64,000 bases of DNA, from contig BSYO01000024.1 in the NCBI GenBank assembly GCA_033239525.1, positions 10,625,991-10,689,990 of the forward strand, read 5' to 3'. The stretch's first letter is position 1, and every line of letters begins with the position of its first letter. Origin of the DNA: Nepenthes gracilis (taxonomy: Eukaryota; Streptophyta; Magnoliopsida; Caryophyllales; Nepenthaceae). Positions 23,200 through 36,352 of this stretch are shown here, piece by piece. The position numbers were made by a program, and so were the translations under genes. The notes beneath the pieces are model-generated. The model was not told the DNA's origin and made no database searches. It saw nothing but the letters and a program-made list of their open reading frames with translations.

Positions 23200-26040
23200 A
23201 TATTTTTTGCAGTTTTTTTAATAATCTAAATCACAATTGCTCAAATTTTTTCAAAACTTTTACTATATATGATATATCTGAACTAATATAGATTTGAGTA
23301 TGCATTATTGTTTTAACAAGAGGAGTATAAGGATATCATTTTATTTGTTCTCTTACAGGCTCTATTTTTAGACATTGAGACCAACTTAACTATTGCCCTT
23401 TATTATAGGCATAGTGCTAGGTTTTAAATTCTCCATAGCTTATGTCTCTCATATTTTCTTAATATAAACATTTTAAGATAAATAATTTTTTTCTTAATAT
23501 CTATCTCTATAAACTTGTATACCAATAACATATGAGACTTTACATATATCTTTCATGTCAAAATAATTATTTAAAAAATATATAGTCTCATTAAACAATC
23601 TAAAATCACTATTAGGAAATAAAATATCGTCTACATAAAGGACACAAAAATAAATTGACTCCCACTGATTTTCGGTAAATACAATGAATGAAAATATTTT
23701 CTAAAAAAACCATTGTAGAAATCACATTGTTAAATTTAAGATATCATTGACGAGAGGATTATTTGAGCCAATCTATAGATTTATTTAGCTTACAAATTGA
23801 ATGACCCTTTTCATTTGAAATAAAACTCTCCGATTGTTCTATATATACCTCTTCTTCCAAATTGTCATTAAAAAAAAAAATATTCTCGCGCTCATCTGAC
23901 GAAATTTTAAATTAAACTGAGCTACCAATGCTACAATTATTCATAAAAAAAAAATCCTTCTTTAATACAAGAAAATAATATTTCATGATAATCAATACAT
24001 TTCTTTTGGGTAAACTTTTTAACAATAAGTCTGACCCGATATCATTCTATATTACTTTTGAAATTTCTTTTGGTATTATAGACCCATTAATAGTTGATAG
24101 TTGTAACTCTATGAGGTTGTTCAACCAAATTTCAAATACTATTTTTCTCAATTGAATTAACCTCATTCTTTATAACATCATACCATTTAAAGGAATTCAA
24201 ATCATTTATAACTTGTGAGATAGTGATTGAATCGTTACTTTATTCAACATCAAAATTAGACTCCTAAAATATATATAATAATCAAAAGTTATAGGTGATC
24301 TCCTATTTCTTATTGATATTCTTAGAATTTCTTCTTGTTACACCATTGGCATAGGTTTAGTAACGTTTTTAGTAATAATTTACTCAATAACTGATGATTC
24401 AATTATTCTTGGTGTATTTATAATAGGTTCATAATTCTCATAAAAATTATCAATAGTGATTGATGAAATTATCAGTCATTTAACTGAACCTTACACAGTT
24501 TTAGCTATTAGATTTTCTTTTGAAACAATTTCTCAAGGCTTTATATTCCCACTAATTTAATCATCTTTACAATTATTTCAATAATTTTTAAAGAGTAATT
24601 AACATAATAATATTTATATCCCCTAAAATTTTCAGGATAAATTAATAAAGTGCCCACTTATGATTATTAGATCTAACTTTTTTTTCATATGAATTATACA
24701 CCCTAACTTCAGTCTTACAATCCTAAATATGTAAGTGTCCTAAGTTGGATTTTCCACTTGTTTATGTCTCAAAATATGTTTTAGGGACAACTTTAATAGA
24801 AACACGATTTAAAATGTGCACAATAGTTTTTAAAGTATTGCCCACATGGAGATAGGAAAAGTGGAGTAACTCGTTATAACTATATTTCTACCTTAAAAAC
24901 TTTAAGAGCTTATAGTGCTTAAACTTTATCAGATAGTAAGTAAATGTAATAATAACGTGAGTAATTATCGATAAAGTAATGAAGTATTTATAATATAAAA
25001 GAAAATTTAGAGTCGTGAATTGCCTATAAATATCTGTATATATAAGATACAATACACATGTGCTTTTTGTAATATTATTTTTAAATTTGTTAGCTTGTTT
25101 ATCATTTTATATAGTCTATATACGTATCAAAATCTAAAAAATCAAAGCATTGATAATATTTTATTATTCACTAATGGCTGAATTTGCCTTATAGAGATGT
25201 GTCATAATCTCTTTATATCACAATGTAGAGGAGTTCTCATTTTATATGTCATACTTTAGTACACAATTATGGTTATTAGGTTCAATCAAAAGAAATAATT
25301 CAAATAAAATTATTATTTGATATTAATATTATTATTTTGCCATTTTAATAATATTATTATTTTGATATTATCTATAAAAGAAAATCTAAAATAGATACAA
25401 TATCTAAAAAAAATTAGTCTAGATACTAATAAAAGATTTCTAGAAAACCAAATATATAAAAAGTATTAGGTAAAAATAATATGTAGTCAGTTTTCAAAAT
25501 CAATTTGAATATTTCAATAATTTATACACATGAATACATATTATTACCCATTATGATATAATGCTCATTTTTTTATCAGAATCCTTATATTTAACAATTC
25601 ATGCATAGTTTTACATATGTGAACAGTAATGCCAAAGTCAATCTATTATGTATTATGAGAAACTTTTATGAAATTTGATTCATAACACACAAAAGAAAAA
25701 GCTATATATCATTTTTTGAGCCATTTCTTATACTTGGAATAATAAATAATCTTTTTCGAGCCATTTTGAGACATTTTGTTTTAAATGTTCATTCTTCTTA
25801 TAGAAAAAAACATTTCAAAAAACCCTTCTTACTGTAAGAATCGGTTGATAACTTCATATTCTTTTTCTTTTCTGTGAATTTATGACTACTTTTACCCTAT
25901 GGATTATATCCTTTTTCCTTTTAATAGGTTACATGGACACTATCATGTCTCTCTAACTTAAATCCCTGCCCCTTATTAACACACATGACCAAAAGTTGTT
26001 TCATAAACCATTGCATGGAGGTCTCATTTACATTGGATCA
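23200..26040 (-). pseudogene. Ty1/copia gag-pol remnant, minus strand
   Basis: Read on the minus strand, copia domains appear in order. The gag end (KQLLVMCVN) is near 25.98 kb. The zinc knuckle CFFYKKNEHLKQNVSKW at about 25.76-25.81 kb has lost its last Cys. A protease-site stretch follows (FSFVCYESNFIKVSHNT; family: FVCYESN..EVP.NTWWIDSGAT). The pre-integrase/integrase entry (DTYIDYIK..QANKFKNN, then a degenerate HTDICGP block) lies near 25.0-25.15 kb, the RT entry (LNSFKWYDVIKNEVNSIEKN) near 24.1-24.2 kb, and the catalytic block FCVLYVDDILF near 23.63 kb. The RNase-H linker (ENLKPSTMPIIKG) is near 23.42 kb. Stops are numerous. No LTRs were found at either end. Confidence 0.75.
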
Positions 26041-28288
26041 TCTAAAAATTGTCTAAATCTTAATATAAAAATTAGAATAAAAAATTACTATACTGACCTT
26101 ACAAATTTACAGTTAACTTGTTAAATTTTAGAGATAAGTAAAAGAAAGAATTGGGTTTAGACTTCTCTTTCTCCATAAGTTTTTGCCATCATAGTCGCTT
26201 AAGTTCAATGTCTCTTCTCTCATCTCCTCTCATGGTAGGGTTTATTCCTTTCATTTTTCTCTTTAGTTAAAATAACTTCTAAGAATTCATATAAGACGCA
26301 AAAAAATATTTTTAGAATATTATGTAATTAATATAAACTATTAATATATCACATATTTACTTTAACAGATATTTATATTTAGAATATTAGTATAGATAAT
26401 TTAATTTAAAATTTTTAGATAGTACCAGTCGAACAATGTAGCTTGTATTAAGCAATCGATATCATCATTGACAATTTGGCGCAATTGACTGCTTGGTGCA
26501 AATCGGGTTAGACCAGCTCAATATACTCACTTTAATCTCGAACAAATTTTTGCATGTTTGATAGACTATACCCTGCAGAAGGAACAAGGGCAGCTCAAGC
26601 ACCTGCCACAAACACATAATAAGAATATATGAGATTAACATAGAAACTAATCACACATTCAAAGAGGAATTATAGAATTAACTACCAAATAGCTAAACCC
26701 ATCTGAAAATGGAAGCTATTTTCTACTGCCTTAATAACAGCCAGAGGAAATAACAACAAAGCCTAGATGAAGTGGAACGAATGGAGAAAGTGAGAGCTGA
26801 GAAGGAGAGTGGAGATAGTCGTGGTTTAAGCTATATATATATATATATATATATATTTTATAACATTAATATTTATTAAATGTTAAATTTAGCATTTTAA
26901 AAATTTATAAAAAAAATTAGTTTGAGGATATTGCTTAATTTTTAAATTTTATCCATTAATTTTTTTTTTAATTTGATAGATAAAAGTAGACCCTACCTGT
27001 TTTCTTAAGAGAAGTAGGATCCCCACCTTGTCTAAAACTTAAATGGGTGCAATATTTGACTAATATTACCTTATTTTGGTAAAGTATATAGTAATGCATT
27101 AACCCAATAATCCATAGTTTAGAAGAATTATTTTTACTTAATTTGAAAAAGAAAAAAAGAAAATATACAGTTACCCATTAGCCCAATAATAAAATTGTCA
27201 TACTCTGACATACAGATTAAAAATTTAAACTACATAGATCTCTTTAAAATACATTATTAGGAATATATGCATTCAATCTTTCCAAGAATTGGACATTATT
27301 TTGAGAAACTTTCGATCAATTTAAAATCTCAAATATAACATATTGATAAAAGATAGATTCCAAACACGTTTGTAAGACAGTTTCCCAAAAAACTTTAACA
27401 CATGGCACCATTGAAACAAAATGTCTAAGATAATATGGGTGATACATTGATCTCCTGTTTCGGTTATTTACAGAACGTGAGAAGCAAATGAATAATCATT
27501 TGGTTCTAGAAAAATTGATGTGTTGTTCAACACTTGATACCACAGAGACCAAAAAAAAAAATCTATTTAAAGAAGAGAAAAAATAGAGAGGAGGACAGCA
27601 TTTTCAGGGTAAGTGTGGGTAAACAGTCAGTGTTAGAGTCATGAAGAGGTTGCTTAGCAACAGTAATAGTGAGCCTTCATTTGTTTGGCATCTGGTGGCG
27701 ATGTAAACTTCCCCAGTTAACCTCTCTCTCCACCTTTCTACCCTCATCCCTTTCACTGCTCCCATTGATTCCTGCTGCTGCTGCCGCCACTGCCACTTTC
27801 TTTCAACATGAACTCCATTTTCTATCTTATCCTGCTCCAAATCAAAATTGATAGACATTGGAGATCAAGCTTTCTTATTGCCAACAACATAAAGGAAAAA
27901 ATGAAAAATGGGGGAGCGAGGGGAGAAAGCATGTAATATTATGATGGGGCCAACAAAAGCCTAAATCAAAATTAATACTGGTAGAGCTCACCATATTAGC
28001 TCACACATAGTAGCATTAGTGGTTGTTCACTGTTACTAAGGAATCATATTTAGCTCAAACTTGTGAAAAGATTGAAAGGGTAACTGATGAAACAAATGAA
28101 AATTTGAAATAACAGTAGAATTATCGTTATGTGACCTAATAGTCACAAGTTTAAGTATTGAAAATAATACAAAATTAAACCACGTACAATCGTTCTAAGG
28201 TCCAACCATTTCCCCAACCTCACACATGACAGAAATTTCATGAACTGTGTAGCCCTTCATAAGGCAAACGGAAAAGAAATTAGTAACC
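26041..28288. other. Intergenic sequence, no gene seen
   Basis: AT-rich, with an (AT)n run at 26831-26855 and a CT-rich patch near 27720-27800. Short frames at 27604-27858 (minus) and 27669-27851 (plus) come from that patch and have no family resemblance. Near 26570-26610 the minus strand shows a GTTTGTGGCAG acceptor-like motif, but no coding exon follows that I can support. Confidence 0.4.
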
Positions 28289-28325
28289 CCTTGATGTTAG
28301 GAACATCGAGGTCCTAACATCAAGG
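28289..28325. repeat. Perfect 14-bp inverted repeat with 9-nt loop
   Basis: CCTTGATGTTAGGA at 28289-28302 is the exact reverse complement of TCCTAACATCAAGG at 28312-28325, with ACATCGAGG between. It would fold into a strong small hairpin. No following T-run or gene end explains it. Confidence 0.9.
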
Positions 28326-28494
28326 TCAGGCATGTCGGGGAGAAAATAGAATTGTGGTGTTCATAGAAGTCAACAGGCATCCTGAGGATGCCGCCAGCAT
28401 TGCTCCCATGGTACCTTGCTGGCTACTCTAGCATGCAACTAATGGAGAAGAATAATTCACTCCGAATGTTGAAGCATTGGATGAAAGCATTGAT

Positions 28495-28705
28495 AGAAGT
28501 ATCAGCAAACACAATACGGATTTGTCGATTTATATCAGTATCAAGATCCACTAATACAAATATTTTTCAATATCATGATAATATTATAATATATTTCCGT
28601 ATCGACTTATCAACTTGTGATTTTTAAAATTTTTTTCCGTCCGATATGTCTGATATCGATATGATCGCAATAAATACTGATATTTTAATCCATGGATATA
28701 AGGCT
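28495..28705. mobile_element. MITE-like 'ATATCGAT' repeat
   Basis: The segment is bounded by AGTATCAGCAAACACAATACGG-like sequence on the left and, inverted on the right, ATTAAAATATCAGTATTTAT next to TCATATCGATATCAGAC. A similar unit lies at 49595-49885. The structure is that of a small non-autonomous inverted-repeat element, but the termini and target duplication are not clear. Confidence 0.35.
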
Positions 28706-28769
28706 CAAGAATGACTTTATACTCGCTCATAGTGTTAAGTATACTAATCAAAATGAGGGTTCTCACAAT

Positions 28770-30090
28770 TCAAACTCATTTAGAATCTACGTGCTGTCAA
28801 CTATTTACCCTATTATTTAAGCATATGATAGGGATCAAATAGAAGGTCAGCAATTTTTTTCCCAAATAGGAAACTGCCCGTTTTATATTGATACATGTCA
28901 CATTGTCATTGGACCAATTATACGTCACATAATTTTTTTCTTGGAAAGACCGTTATTGGGGCACAAGTGATTGCAAAGGAACCTGCAATGTTTACCTCTG
29001 TTCAACAGTGTTATCCAATAAGTCAAATTCAAACCAACAAAATAAAATAAAATAAAATTTGAAGCTTTGATCTGTGAGGGGGAAAATAATAAAATAAAAA
29101 ACATTTGATGAGGCTTTTCTGCAAAAACTATTGTAAGCAAATAATCGTAGTGGACAGCTTAATGGCATTAATAGTCAATCTTAATTCCCCCAGTACATTT
29201 GGTTCTCCAGAAGACTTATTCAGATCTGTAAGTCATAAATAAACAAAACAACTACGAAATAACTAAAATACTAGAAAAGATTCGGGTTTAAGCATTTCAG
29301 TGATCATAAATTCATTTTTTTTTTTCACAATAAGCATACGAATGTTATCGTTAAAAGGGCAAATTTAAGAGCCAACAACCGAGTTTACTAGGAAGTTTTC
29401 CACTTCATCGAATTTAAAAATTTTTAAAAATAAAAGATTTTTGCTCTGGTTTTAATAAAATTTACTCAAAAAACACTCCCTTAAGGAAATATAAAAAGAA
29501 GGATTCTTTTCAACCCCAAAAGCATTAGAACTATCAACCAAAAAAGCACTAGAGATGAGCACACATAATAACAGTAACATTATTATTATTGTTGTTATAC
29601 GTTATATCTTATTCAGTGTTATACTCAGCTCGTGTAAGACGTACACAAACTTATATATGATAATCTATAGGTAACTGCACATATCCCACACTGTGAAACT
29701 CAGAAAAGAAGGAAAGAAAAACAAAACAAAACAAAACAAACAACAAAAGATAGGGCAAACATAAAATTAGCCGAATATGAATGGAGAACAATACACATCA
29801 GCACCACGTGACACAATTTAATACCAGAATGAGGGCATTCTTGGTCCACTGCGGTAAGCAAATGCAGTGTGATTTACTCCCTGGACCCTACAAGGAAGGT
29901 TTTGTTGATCATTGAATTAATAAAAAAGACAGTGCACTAACCACACACCTCATGAAATTCCCTTTCAAATACCATTAGAGACTGGTCCACAACCAGCATG
30001 AAAACGGCATCTCTATGTGAAAGGATAAGCCTACATATATATCCGATCATTCCCAACAGTTTGTAATGCAAGAAACCTTATAATTTGCTA
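28770..30090. other. Intergenic sequence, no gene seen
   Basis: No coding frame with family resemblance and no defined repeat. A short AAAAC-rich stretch lies near 29720-29745. Confidence 0.4.
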
Positions 30091-30099
30091 GATGTGTTA

Positions 30100-30215
30100 A
30101 ATAGCTTGTGCCGGCCCAGCACGTTTACAAGCAGGCCGTGCTGAGACTTCAAATGTGTTTAGGCCAGGCATGTTTATGGGCCGTGCCATGCCATGGAGCA
30201 ACACGACACAGCCCA
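30100..30215. repeat. GGCCGTGCC-type dispersed repeat fragment
   Basis: GTGCCGGCCCAGCACG, CAGGCCGTGCTGAG and TATGGGCCGTGCCATGCC follow each other in about 110 bp. GC-rich stretches with this GGGCCGTGCC vocabulary are a familiar dispersed repeat in plant genomes, and they stand out against the AT-rich surroundings. I could not define its ends. Confidence 0.35.
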
Positions 30216-30339
30216 TGTATGAAAAAAATAAAAAATATATATTAAAAAAAAAATTATCTTTGGCTCCCCTCTCTCCTGATCCCCCTCCCTCCCCCAAACC
30301 CCACCCCAAGCAGGCTGGTCCTGGCCCAACTCTAACACT

Positions 30340-32605
30340 GTTATGCTTTGCGTTGCCTACCAAAAGAATCTTGCGAACATAAACCATTCATATCATTACA
30401 GCCTTAAATTTATGCTTCTTTGTTAGGTGATGTAGTGGAACGCCAAGACCATTTCACTACAGCAGCAACTAGAAAGAGGTGTCATTATTCAAAAGTAAGT
30501 GCATGCATGAATAATACTCACTTTTTTGGTCTCCTTGGCAACTTTTTCCCATATGATAATATCCATGAGATTAGGCTCTACCTTCATTGTGTCAACCTTC
30601 TTACTGGTTTCTGTCATCTTTCATTTATCTTCTTTGCAACAATATCTCCCACCACCTTTACTTGACTCTTCTTGAAATTCACTTCTGCGATGTGAACTCC
30701 TGCATTTTTTTACTCACGTTGTCTCAGTTGAACATAACAAAATTCGATGCAATGAAAATTTCAAATTTATTGTCCATTTTCCCCCATCTTTTTTTAGCTA
30801 GGAAAATGATGAGTGCTAGAAAATGGGTTTACTTATTTTGCACCTCAAGTTTTAAGGGAGAAAAACTTTCAAAGAACATGTCATCAAAATGCTTCTACTT
30901 CTATGATAGATTATCTATATATTTTTATCCTTTCCATGAAACCATACCAGAAAAAAGGAAAATATACCTGGGTTCTCAAGAGGGATCTTTTGATCTTGTT
31001 TGCACAGTGCAGATGAACCATGTAGGTGGCTGCACTGACATTTGTGCCAATATACTTAGACCAGATCACACAAATATAGCAGAAATAAATAAGCCCAAAA
31101 AATTGCAGAAATAGATAACAGAAGAGGATTAGAACATGGTTCTGTTAATCACAGCTATATGAACTACAAAGAGTAATAATGGATCGGTGTGATTGCCCGT
31201 TTGGCATGTTTGTTGAGGCAAGAGGTTTAGTGGGATTCGCTAAGGGTTGTTCACAAGCTACTCGAAACTTGATACAACAGACAAGAATAATAAGATGACT
31301 TCCTTCGCAACAGGTTTTTATTTATGGCATCATGTGTCTGGACTCTGAAGCATATATGCAAGGTAATATATAATTGTCATTGAATTGCAACTAAATGTTT
31401 GCAGATTAAATTATATCATATGAGTTAAAATATCAAAAGGTGGCGATTGCATGAGGCCTACCTCAGAGTAGACTCTGAAGATTATATGCACATATCCTTA
31501 CCCATACAATGAGAAGAGGTTTCCATACCCTTGACTTACAGCAAAGAACAATTTTGGAAAATTTGTGAACAACCTTACCATTGCAGCAAAGAACAATCTC
31601 ATAAATGAGCCTCTTTTTACTCAGCATACTCTGTGGTTGATAAAATTTACCACAGGACTGGATGTACTGAGAAGAGATGAAAAATCAATTTCCATTTATG
31701 TCCTAATAGCTTTTCTTAATTATCTTATTATCTGACTGGACAACTTTTGAAACTCAAATGTATAAAATGAAGTGATTATCTTTTTTGAAAAAAAAAATGT
31801 GATTATTTTTACAATAATAGTCATCCTTGTGATACTTAACTGGAAATTGTTACTTCTCAGTTCTCACACCTTCAAGGTATATATTACGCCACCAGATACA
31901 ACATAAGTACACCTATTGGACAACAAAAAACAAAAGATGATACAGGATAGATGTTACATATCAGGATAAAAGCAACACAAAGACCAGAACAAATACAGAT
32001 GGATGTCAGATAGTTGATGAAGGGCTAACACCCACCATCCCAGCCAACTGTAATCTTATCCTTGACAAGCTTAAAAGAATACAATGGCTCACTTCGGTGT
32101 TTGTGATTGCAATTGAATAAGGTAGAGCTTGGTTGATGAGGTTGGCTAGCTAATATAGAGTTAGAGGTGTTCGATGCAATATATATCGTGTAGTTAAGTA
32201 TAAAATGGCATGTAAAGGAGTTGAGTTCTGGTAGATCTGTCTAGTTAGTATATTTCTTTCATGGTTGAAAAATCATTTGAAAATATGGGGTGTAAATTAG
32301 CTAAAAATGATAACCCAAGCTAAACGAATGTAAAATAGAATTGATGATAAGAATGACAGCCCCCATGACACCAAGGATCCGGTTCAAGACAGCAGATTTT
32401 GGAATATGGACTCAAATGAGGTATGCTTGTCTTTTTTTTCTCATTTTGGAAAGTTTGATTTAATTTCAATGTGTCTCAGAACCCAAAAGTACTGAAATTA
32501 GTTGGAAGGGATCATTTCAAACAGCAGTGTCATACCGTGGCATGTAGTGAAAGAGAGTGACACAGTAACTGTCCAAGGAGAAGGAAAAAACTGATTCTAT
32601 CCCTG
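30340..32605. other. Intergenic sequence, one weak coding-like patch
   Basis: No firm gene. A 175-residue plus frame at 30587-31114 has no family resemblance. On the opposite strand around 30.6-30.7 kb a short frame (GVHIAEVNFKKSQVKVVGDI) faintly resembles a heavy-metal-associated domain and is broken by stops. I would not annotate either as a gene. Confidence 0.3.
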
Positions 32606-32609
32606 TGAT

Positions 32610-33690
32610 ACTAAATCAATTCCCTCTAGATTATATCTTAATACTCATTGTAATATCTGGATTACTTATTAGAACAATATCCTCCAGTATGCTTTCCTAA
32701 TTTAGGTTTTTGTAGCCTATAAAATCATATCTTGCACCTAATTATGATTAATACTTTCACTCAATAAAAAATTAGTTCTATTTTTAACATCATATCAAAG
32801 ACTAATTCTGTTTGATCCATCACATACAAGTCGTGCATTGGCGGCGAACAGTTAGCCTTCTGATACTATCTACTGTCTGCTGGATTTAAATTTTCTTATT
32901 TGTTCTATGTGCTTTATTTCTAATTTCTACTTGTAACTTTTGTTAAACGTGTACCTGCCATGAGGACTTGTGCATTCTGGAAGATTTTCATGGCGTTGAT
33001 CAAGCGAGTATGTGAACGATATCTGCATTTGTGCATTAACAGTGCTGTGAATAGTCTTGTGAACTGTGTGTAAGCAGGTTGCTACCATCTGTTCTACTCA
33101 GTTTCCCAGCTAATCTAAATCCTACGATGCTGGATACTGCACACACAGATGTTCACTGTATCAAGCTGCACATATCAGGGTTCATATTTTTGTAATGTCA
33201 TTGGGTTCTGATGTCAGTTGCAACAAAATGCACACAATAGTGGTCATGTTTGTTTAATCATGTTTGGTTATGATTATGTTCAGAGATAGTTATTGATGAT
33301 CCGCCTAGTTACTTTCTTTTAGTATCCTTTGTTGAGTCTTGATTTTTGTTTACAGACAACCCTAGTGTTATCTCTCGAGAGAAAAATATTGAGGATAGGC
33401 TTTGCATTGCCACGCTTTTGCCTGTTAGAACCATAAATTATTTTTCAATATCAAGTTGGCGTCTACAATCGATCTTGAGTTTAAACTTCAAAGGGATGCT
33501 AAAGATATATATTACGTTTCGAGATTTATTGAGATTTTCTTATTCTCAGATTATATCCAAGTATATGGGTTAGTTATTGATAAAATGTCCTTTGGTTTGC
33601 TTTCTCATTTAGGTTTCTTTAATATATAAACTCATGTATTGTCCTTAATTATAATTAATTTAATTCAATACAATCACCTTTATTCATTAC
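32610..33690 (+). mobile_element. Short copia-like LTR element (TRIM-like)
   Basis: Two LTR-like segments of about 190 bp in the same orientation, about 32610-32795 and 33496-33690, share GATTATATC, the TTTCCTAATTTAGGTTT / TTTCTCATTTAGGTTT block, and TAATTATGATTAAT / TAATTATAATTAAT. After the first, TCATATCAAAGAC resembles the initiator-Met PBS. Before the second, CTACAATCGATCTTGAGTTT and CTTCAAAGGGATGC resemble the end of a copia element and its polypurine tract. The interior of about 700 bp has no gag or pol frame, so it is a non-autonomous deletion derivative. It is diverged. Confidence 0.6.
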
Positions 33691-35140
33691 ATCCTCAAAA
33701 TGAACCTCTATTCTAATAGAACACGTGATCTCTGGCAATCATATATGATAAATCACAATCAAACCAATCGAATTCACTCTTTATTTTATTTTATGGAGGA
33801 AAGTAATGATACGGTCACCACACCAAAACTCAACCAAGAAAGAAAGAGAATGTGAAAGGTTAAAGGAACCGCTAGTAGGGAAGTTGATGCTGAAATGTGA
33901 ATTCCTGGCAATGATAAGAGCATTCACATTTCGACTGGTTACATGCATGACAAGAGAACAAAAAACAACTGAAGACTTCAAGTCAGGTATATTTTTAATC
34001 ATAATTTTGGGAAAAACATGAGGCCTGACTAAATCTTCAAGCCAATATCATAACAAATGAAAATCTTGGCCCAACCCAGCCAGTTTTAATATTATAAATT
34101 TTTCCATAAAAGTAAATCAACCAACCCATCAGCTCTAGAAATAAATTGGAACTCTTGGTGCTCTCGTTGAACCTTTAAGAGCAAAATGATTATAATGTTG
34201 AAAATGCCATGAGATTAATGGCCAGCAAATTATAGCCTGAGCCTGAAATCTCTAAAGCATAAGAAGTAGGATCCCAGATAACTCAAAACTCACAAGGTGT
34301 TCAATCTAAGAGAATTAGCTGCAGTATCTGCAAATGCATGTGACTGGAAGAAAGAGTATTCACCTCAATATGAGAAATGTTATAGACAACGATATGGCAG
34401 TATATATAGATAAGCCAGAAATAGTTCGGGTCCCATTCAAGGAAAACCAGAAAAAAAAAAAATGTATGCATATCCAGCATACACACTACTTCCAAGATTC
34501 GCATAATTGTAGAATCGTTATTCTATATCTGTGCTTTAAAAAATTCAGGAAATTAGACAAGAATCAAAGTATTGAATCATGAAGTTGATAAAATTAAGGG
34601 AGGACATGGAATTTGGAAAACTAGTTTGAGGCATAATTTGGACTTTGGACAGTTGAAGTAGCAGACCAAGGACGGAATGTCATGGGAAGCGGAAATGATC
34701 GTTCTCCCATCTGAGCCATTCATGTAGAAATTCAAAAATATCACCCCTCTACCCATGATCTGATCACATTTCCATTCACATCTAAATTGATAGAAAAATG
34801 AGCTTCTCACTTTGTTATTTCATCACATACATTCTGTCTTGGCTAGTCAAATGAGAATGCGTATCATTACTGTACATTAATATAGTTACCTATTTCTATA
34901 GACAAAACAGAAAGCAAATGATGCATAGAAGTCCTACGTATAAGTAAAAGTCATCCAACACCATTCTTTATTGATGTTCACAAGTAAAAAGATATGACTT
35001 ATGATTCATTCTATTACCGCAGAAGCTCATATATTATTGAGCATATAAACACATTGTTTGGTATGCATGAGGACCCCAAAAGAACTTCTTTCAATCATAT
35101 AGGTATGCATGCTTCCTGAATTCCTTAGTTTTTTTTTTGT
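33691..35140. other. Intergenic sequence, no gene seen
   Basis: Only short frames on both strands, none with family resemblance. No defined repeat was recognised. Confidence 0.4.
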
Positions 35141-35144
35141 TTTT

Positions 35145-35618
35145 TTTTTTTTCTATTTTAACAAGTACTTTTGGAGAAAAAATTATTTTAGTAGATTTTG
35201 CCAAAAAAATCTTTTGGATGTTTTTTCAAAACATGTTATAAATAAAACTCACTAAAAAAAATCCATAGCAACTCATAGAGAACTTCATCGGCTTTTCAAC
35301 ATGCATCTTTAAAAGAATCCAATTTATAACTTTTTTTTCCAAAAGATATCTCAAAAGCAATGCCAAACAGGGCCTAGATGGTGTTTGTCTAGGACTTTAA
35401 TAAGTGCTTTTGGTAAAAGCTATAATTTATAGCTTTTGTCAAAATTATTTTTGTAAATTTTTGTAAAACTATTACATAAAAGTAATTTAAAAAATCCCTC
35501 ACAATTTAGAGAAAAACTCAACCAACTTTTTATAGCTTTTTTCCAAATAAGATCAAATTTATAGTTTTTTTTTTTTTTTTTCAAAATGTGTTCAAAACAA
35601 TGCCAAACGGACCATTAG
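35145..35618. mobile_element. Two adjacent MITE-like repeats ending in CCAAAC(A/G)G
   Basis: About 35145-35375 ends CAAAAGCAATGCCAAACAGGGCC, and 35385-35618 ends CAAAACAATGCCAAACGGACC. The second opens GGTGTTTGTCTAGGAC, an approximate inverse of its own end. Both interiors contain AAGTRCTTTTGGWRAAA and runs of T before the end. The (C)CAAAC(A)GGGCC terminus is common among small hAT-like MITEs in plants. The assignment to hAT is inference. Confidence 0.5.
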
Positions 35619-36352
35619 TCATGATAAGTATATCTCATATCACCATGCATAGCCTTTGTCATCAGCATATAGCATATAACTACACGTACAATATCCAAAG
35701 TTATTCAAAATTCTAGGATCTCCAACATAACACAAACTTGATGCATGAAAATTTTGCTAGGCATAACAATACATGAATGGTATCCAGGAAGTTACCTGTT
35801 CCAGCACCCTAAGTATCCAGTTAGAAACAAAACGCTGTGTTTAAGGCCAATGTGCTCCTCACTTCCAAGCCTAGAAACTTGAATCAGAAACACAAACTAC
35901 AAGTAATTATCATCCTTGATGTCAGATCTTGGAATGCCATAAAAGCTTCAAAATCACGAAAAAGGGAATAGAACTTACAACCAATTTAAGAGCATAAATG
36001 TTGAGAACTCAATAGACGTCATGGCTCGAGCCAAATAACCAAGTTATTACTAAAAGTAAACTCAAGGAATGAGTGCCCACACCCACATAGGCAAATAGAG
36101 AGAGAGAGAGAGAGAGGAAGAGAGAGAGAGAAATTACTTGCAATATACTAGGTGAAAAGCATCCATCTTAAGCCGTCAGTCCATTGCAAACTGAAATACT
36201 GAACACAGCATTTACATAAATGTTTCACCTATTGAACAATCCCATCACCATTTGTTCAAGCTTCAACGAGGATAAAAAAAATTGAAAAAAATATGGCCAC
36301 CATTCAAGACAAAAATTACCAGCATATCTAAGCTTTGGCCAGTGACGATTAT
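35619..36352. other. 3' flank of the PPR gene
   Basis: Noncoding. Contains a GA microsatellite (36097-36130) and probably the 3' UTR of the minus-strand PPR gene. No clear polyadenylation signal was singled out. Confidence 0.4.
36097..36130. repeat. (AG)n microsatellite
   Basis: AG dinucleotide run with one GGAAG interruption, downstream of the PPR gene. Confidence 0.9.

Noticed and set aside
30600..30720. Heavy-metal-associated-domain exon on the minus strand
   Set aside because: The similarity is short, lacks the CxxC motif and is interrupted by stops.
30587..31114. 175-residue plus frame
   Set aside because: Composition of AT-rich noise, no domain, no upstream support. The opposite strand is at least as coding-like.
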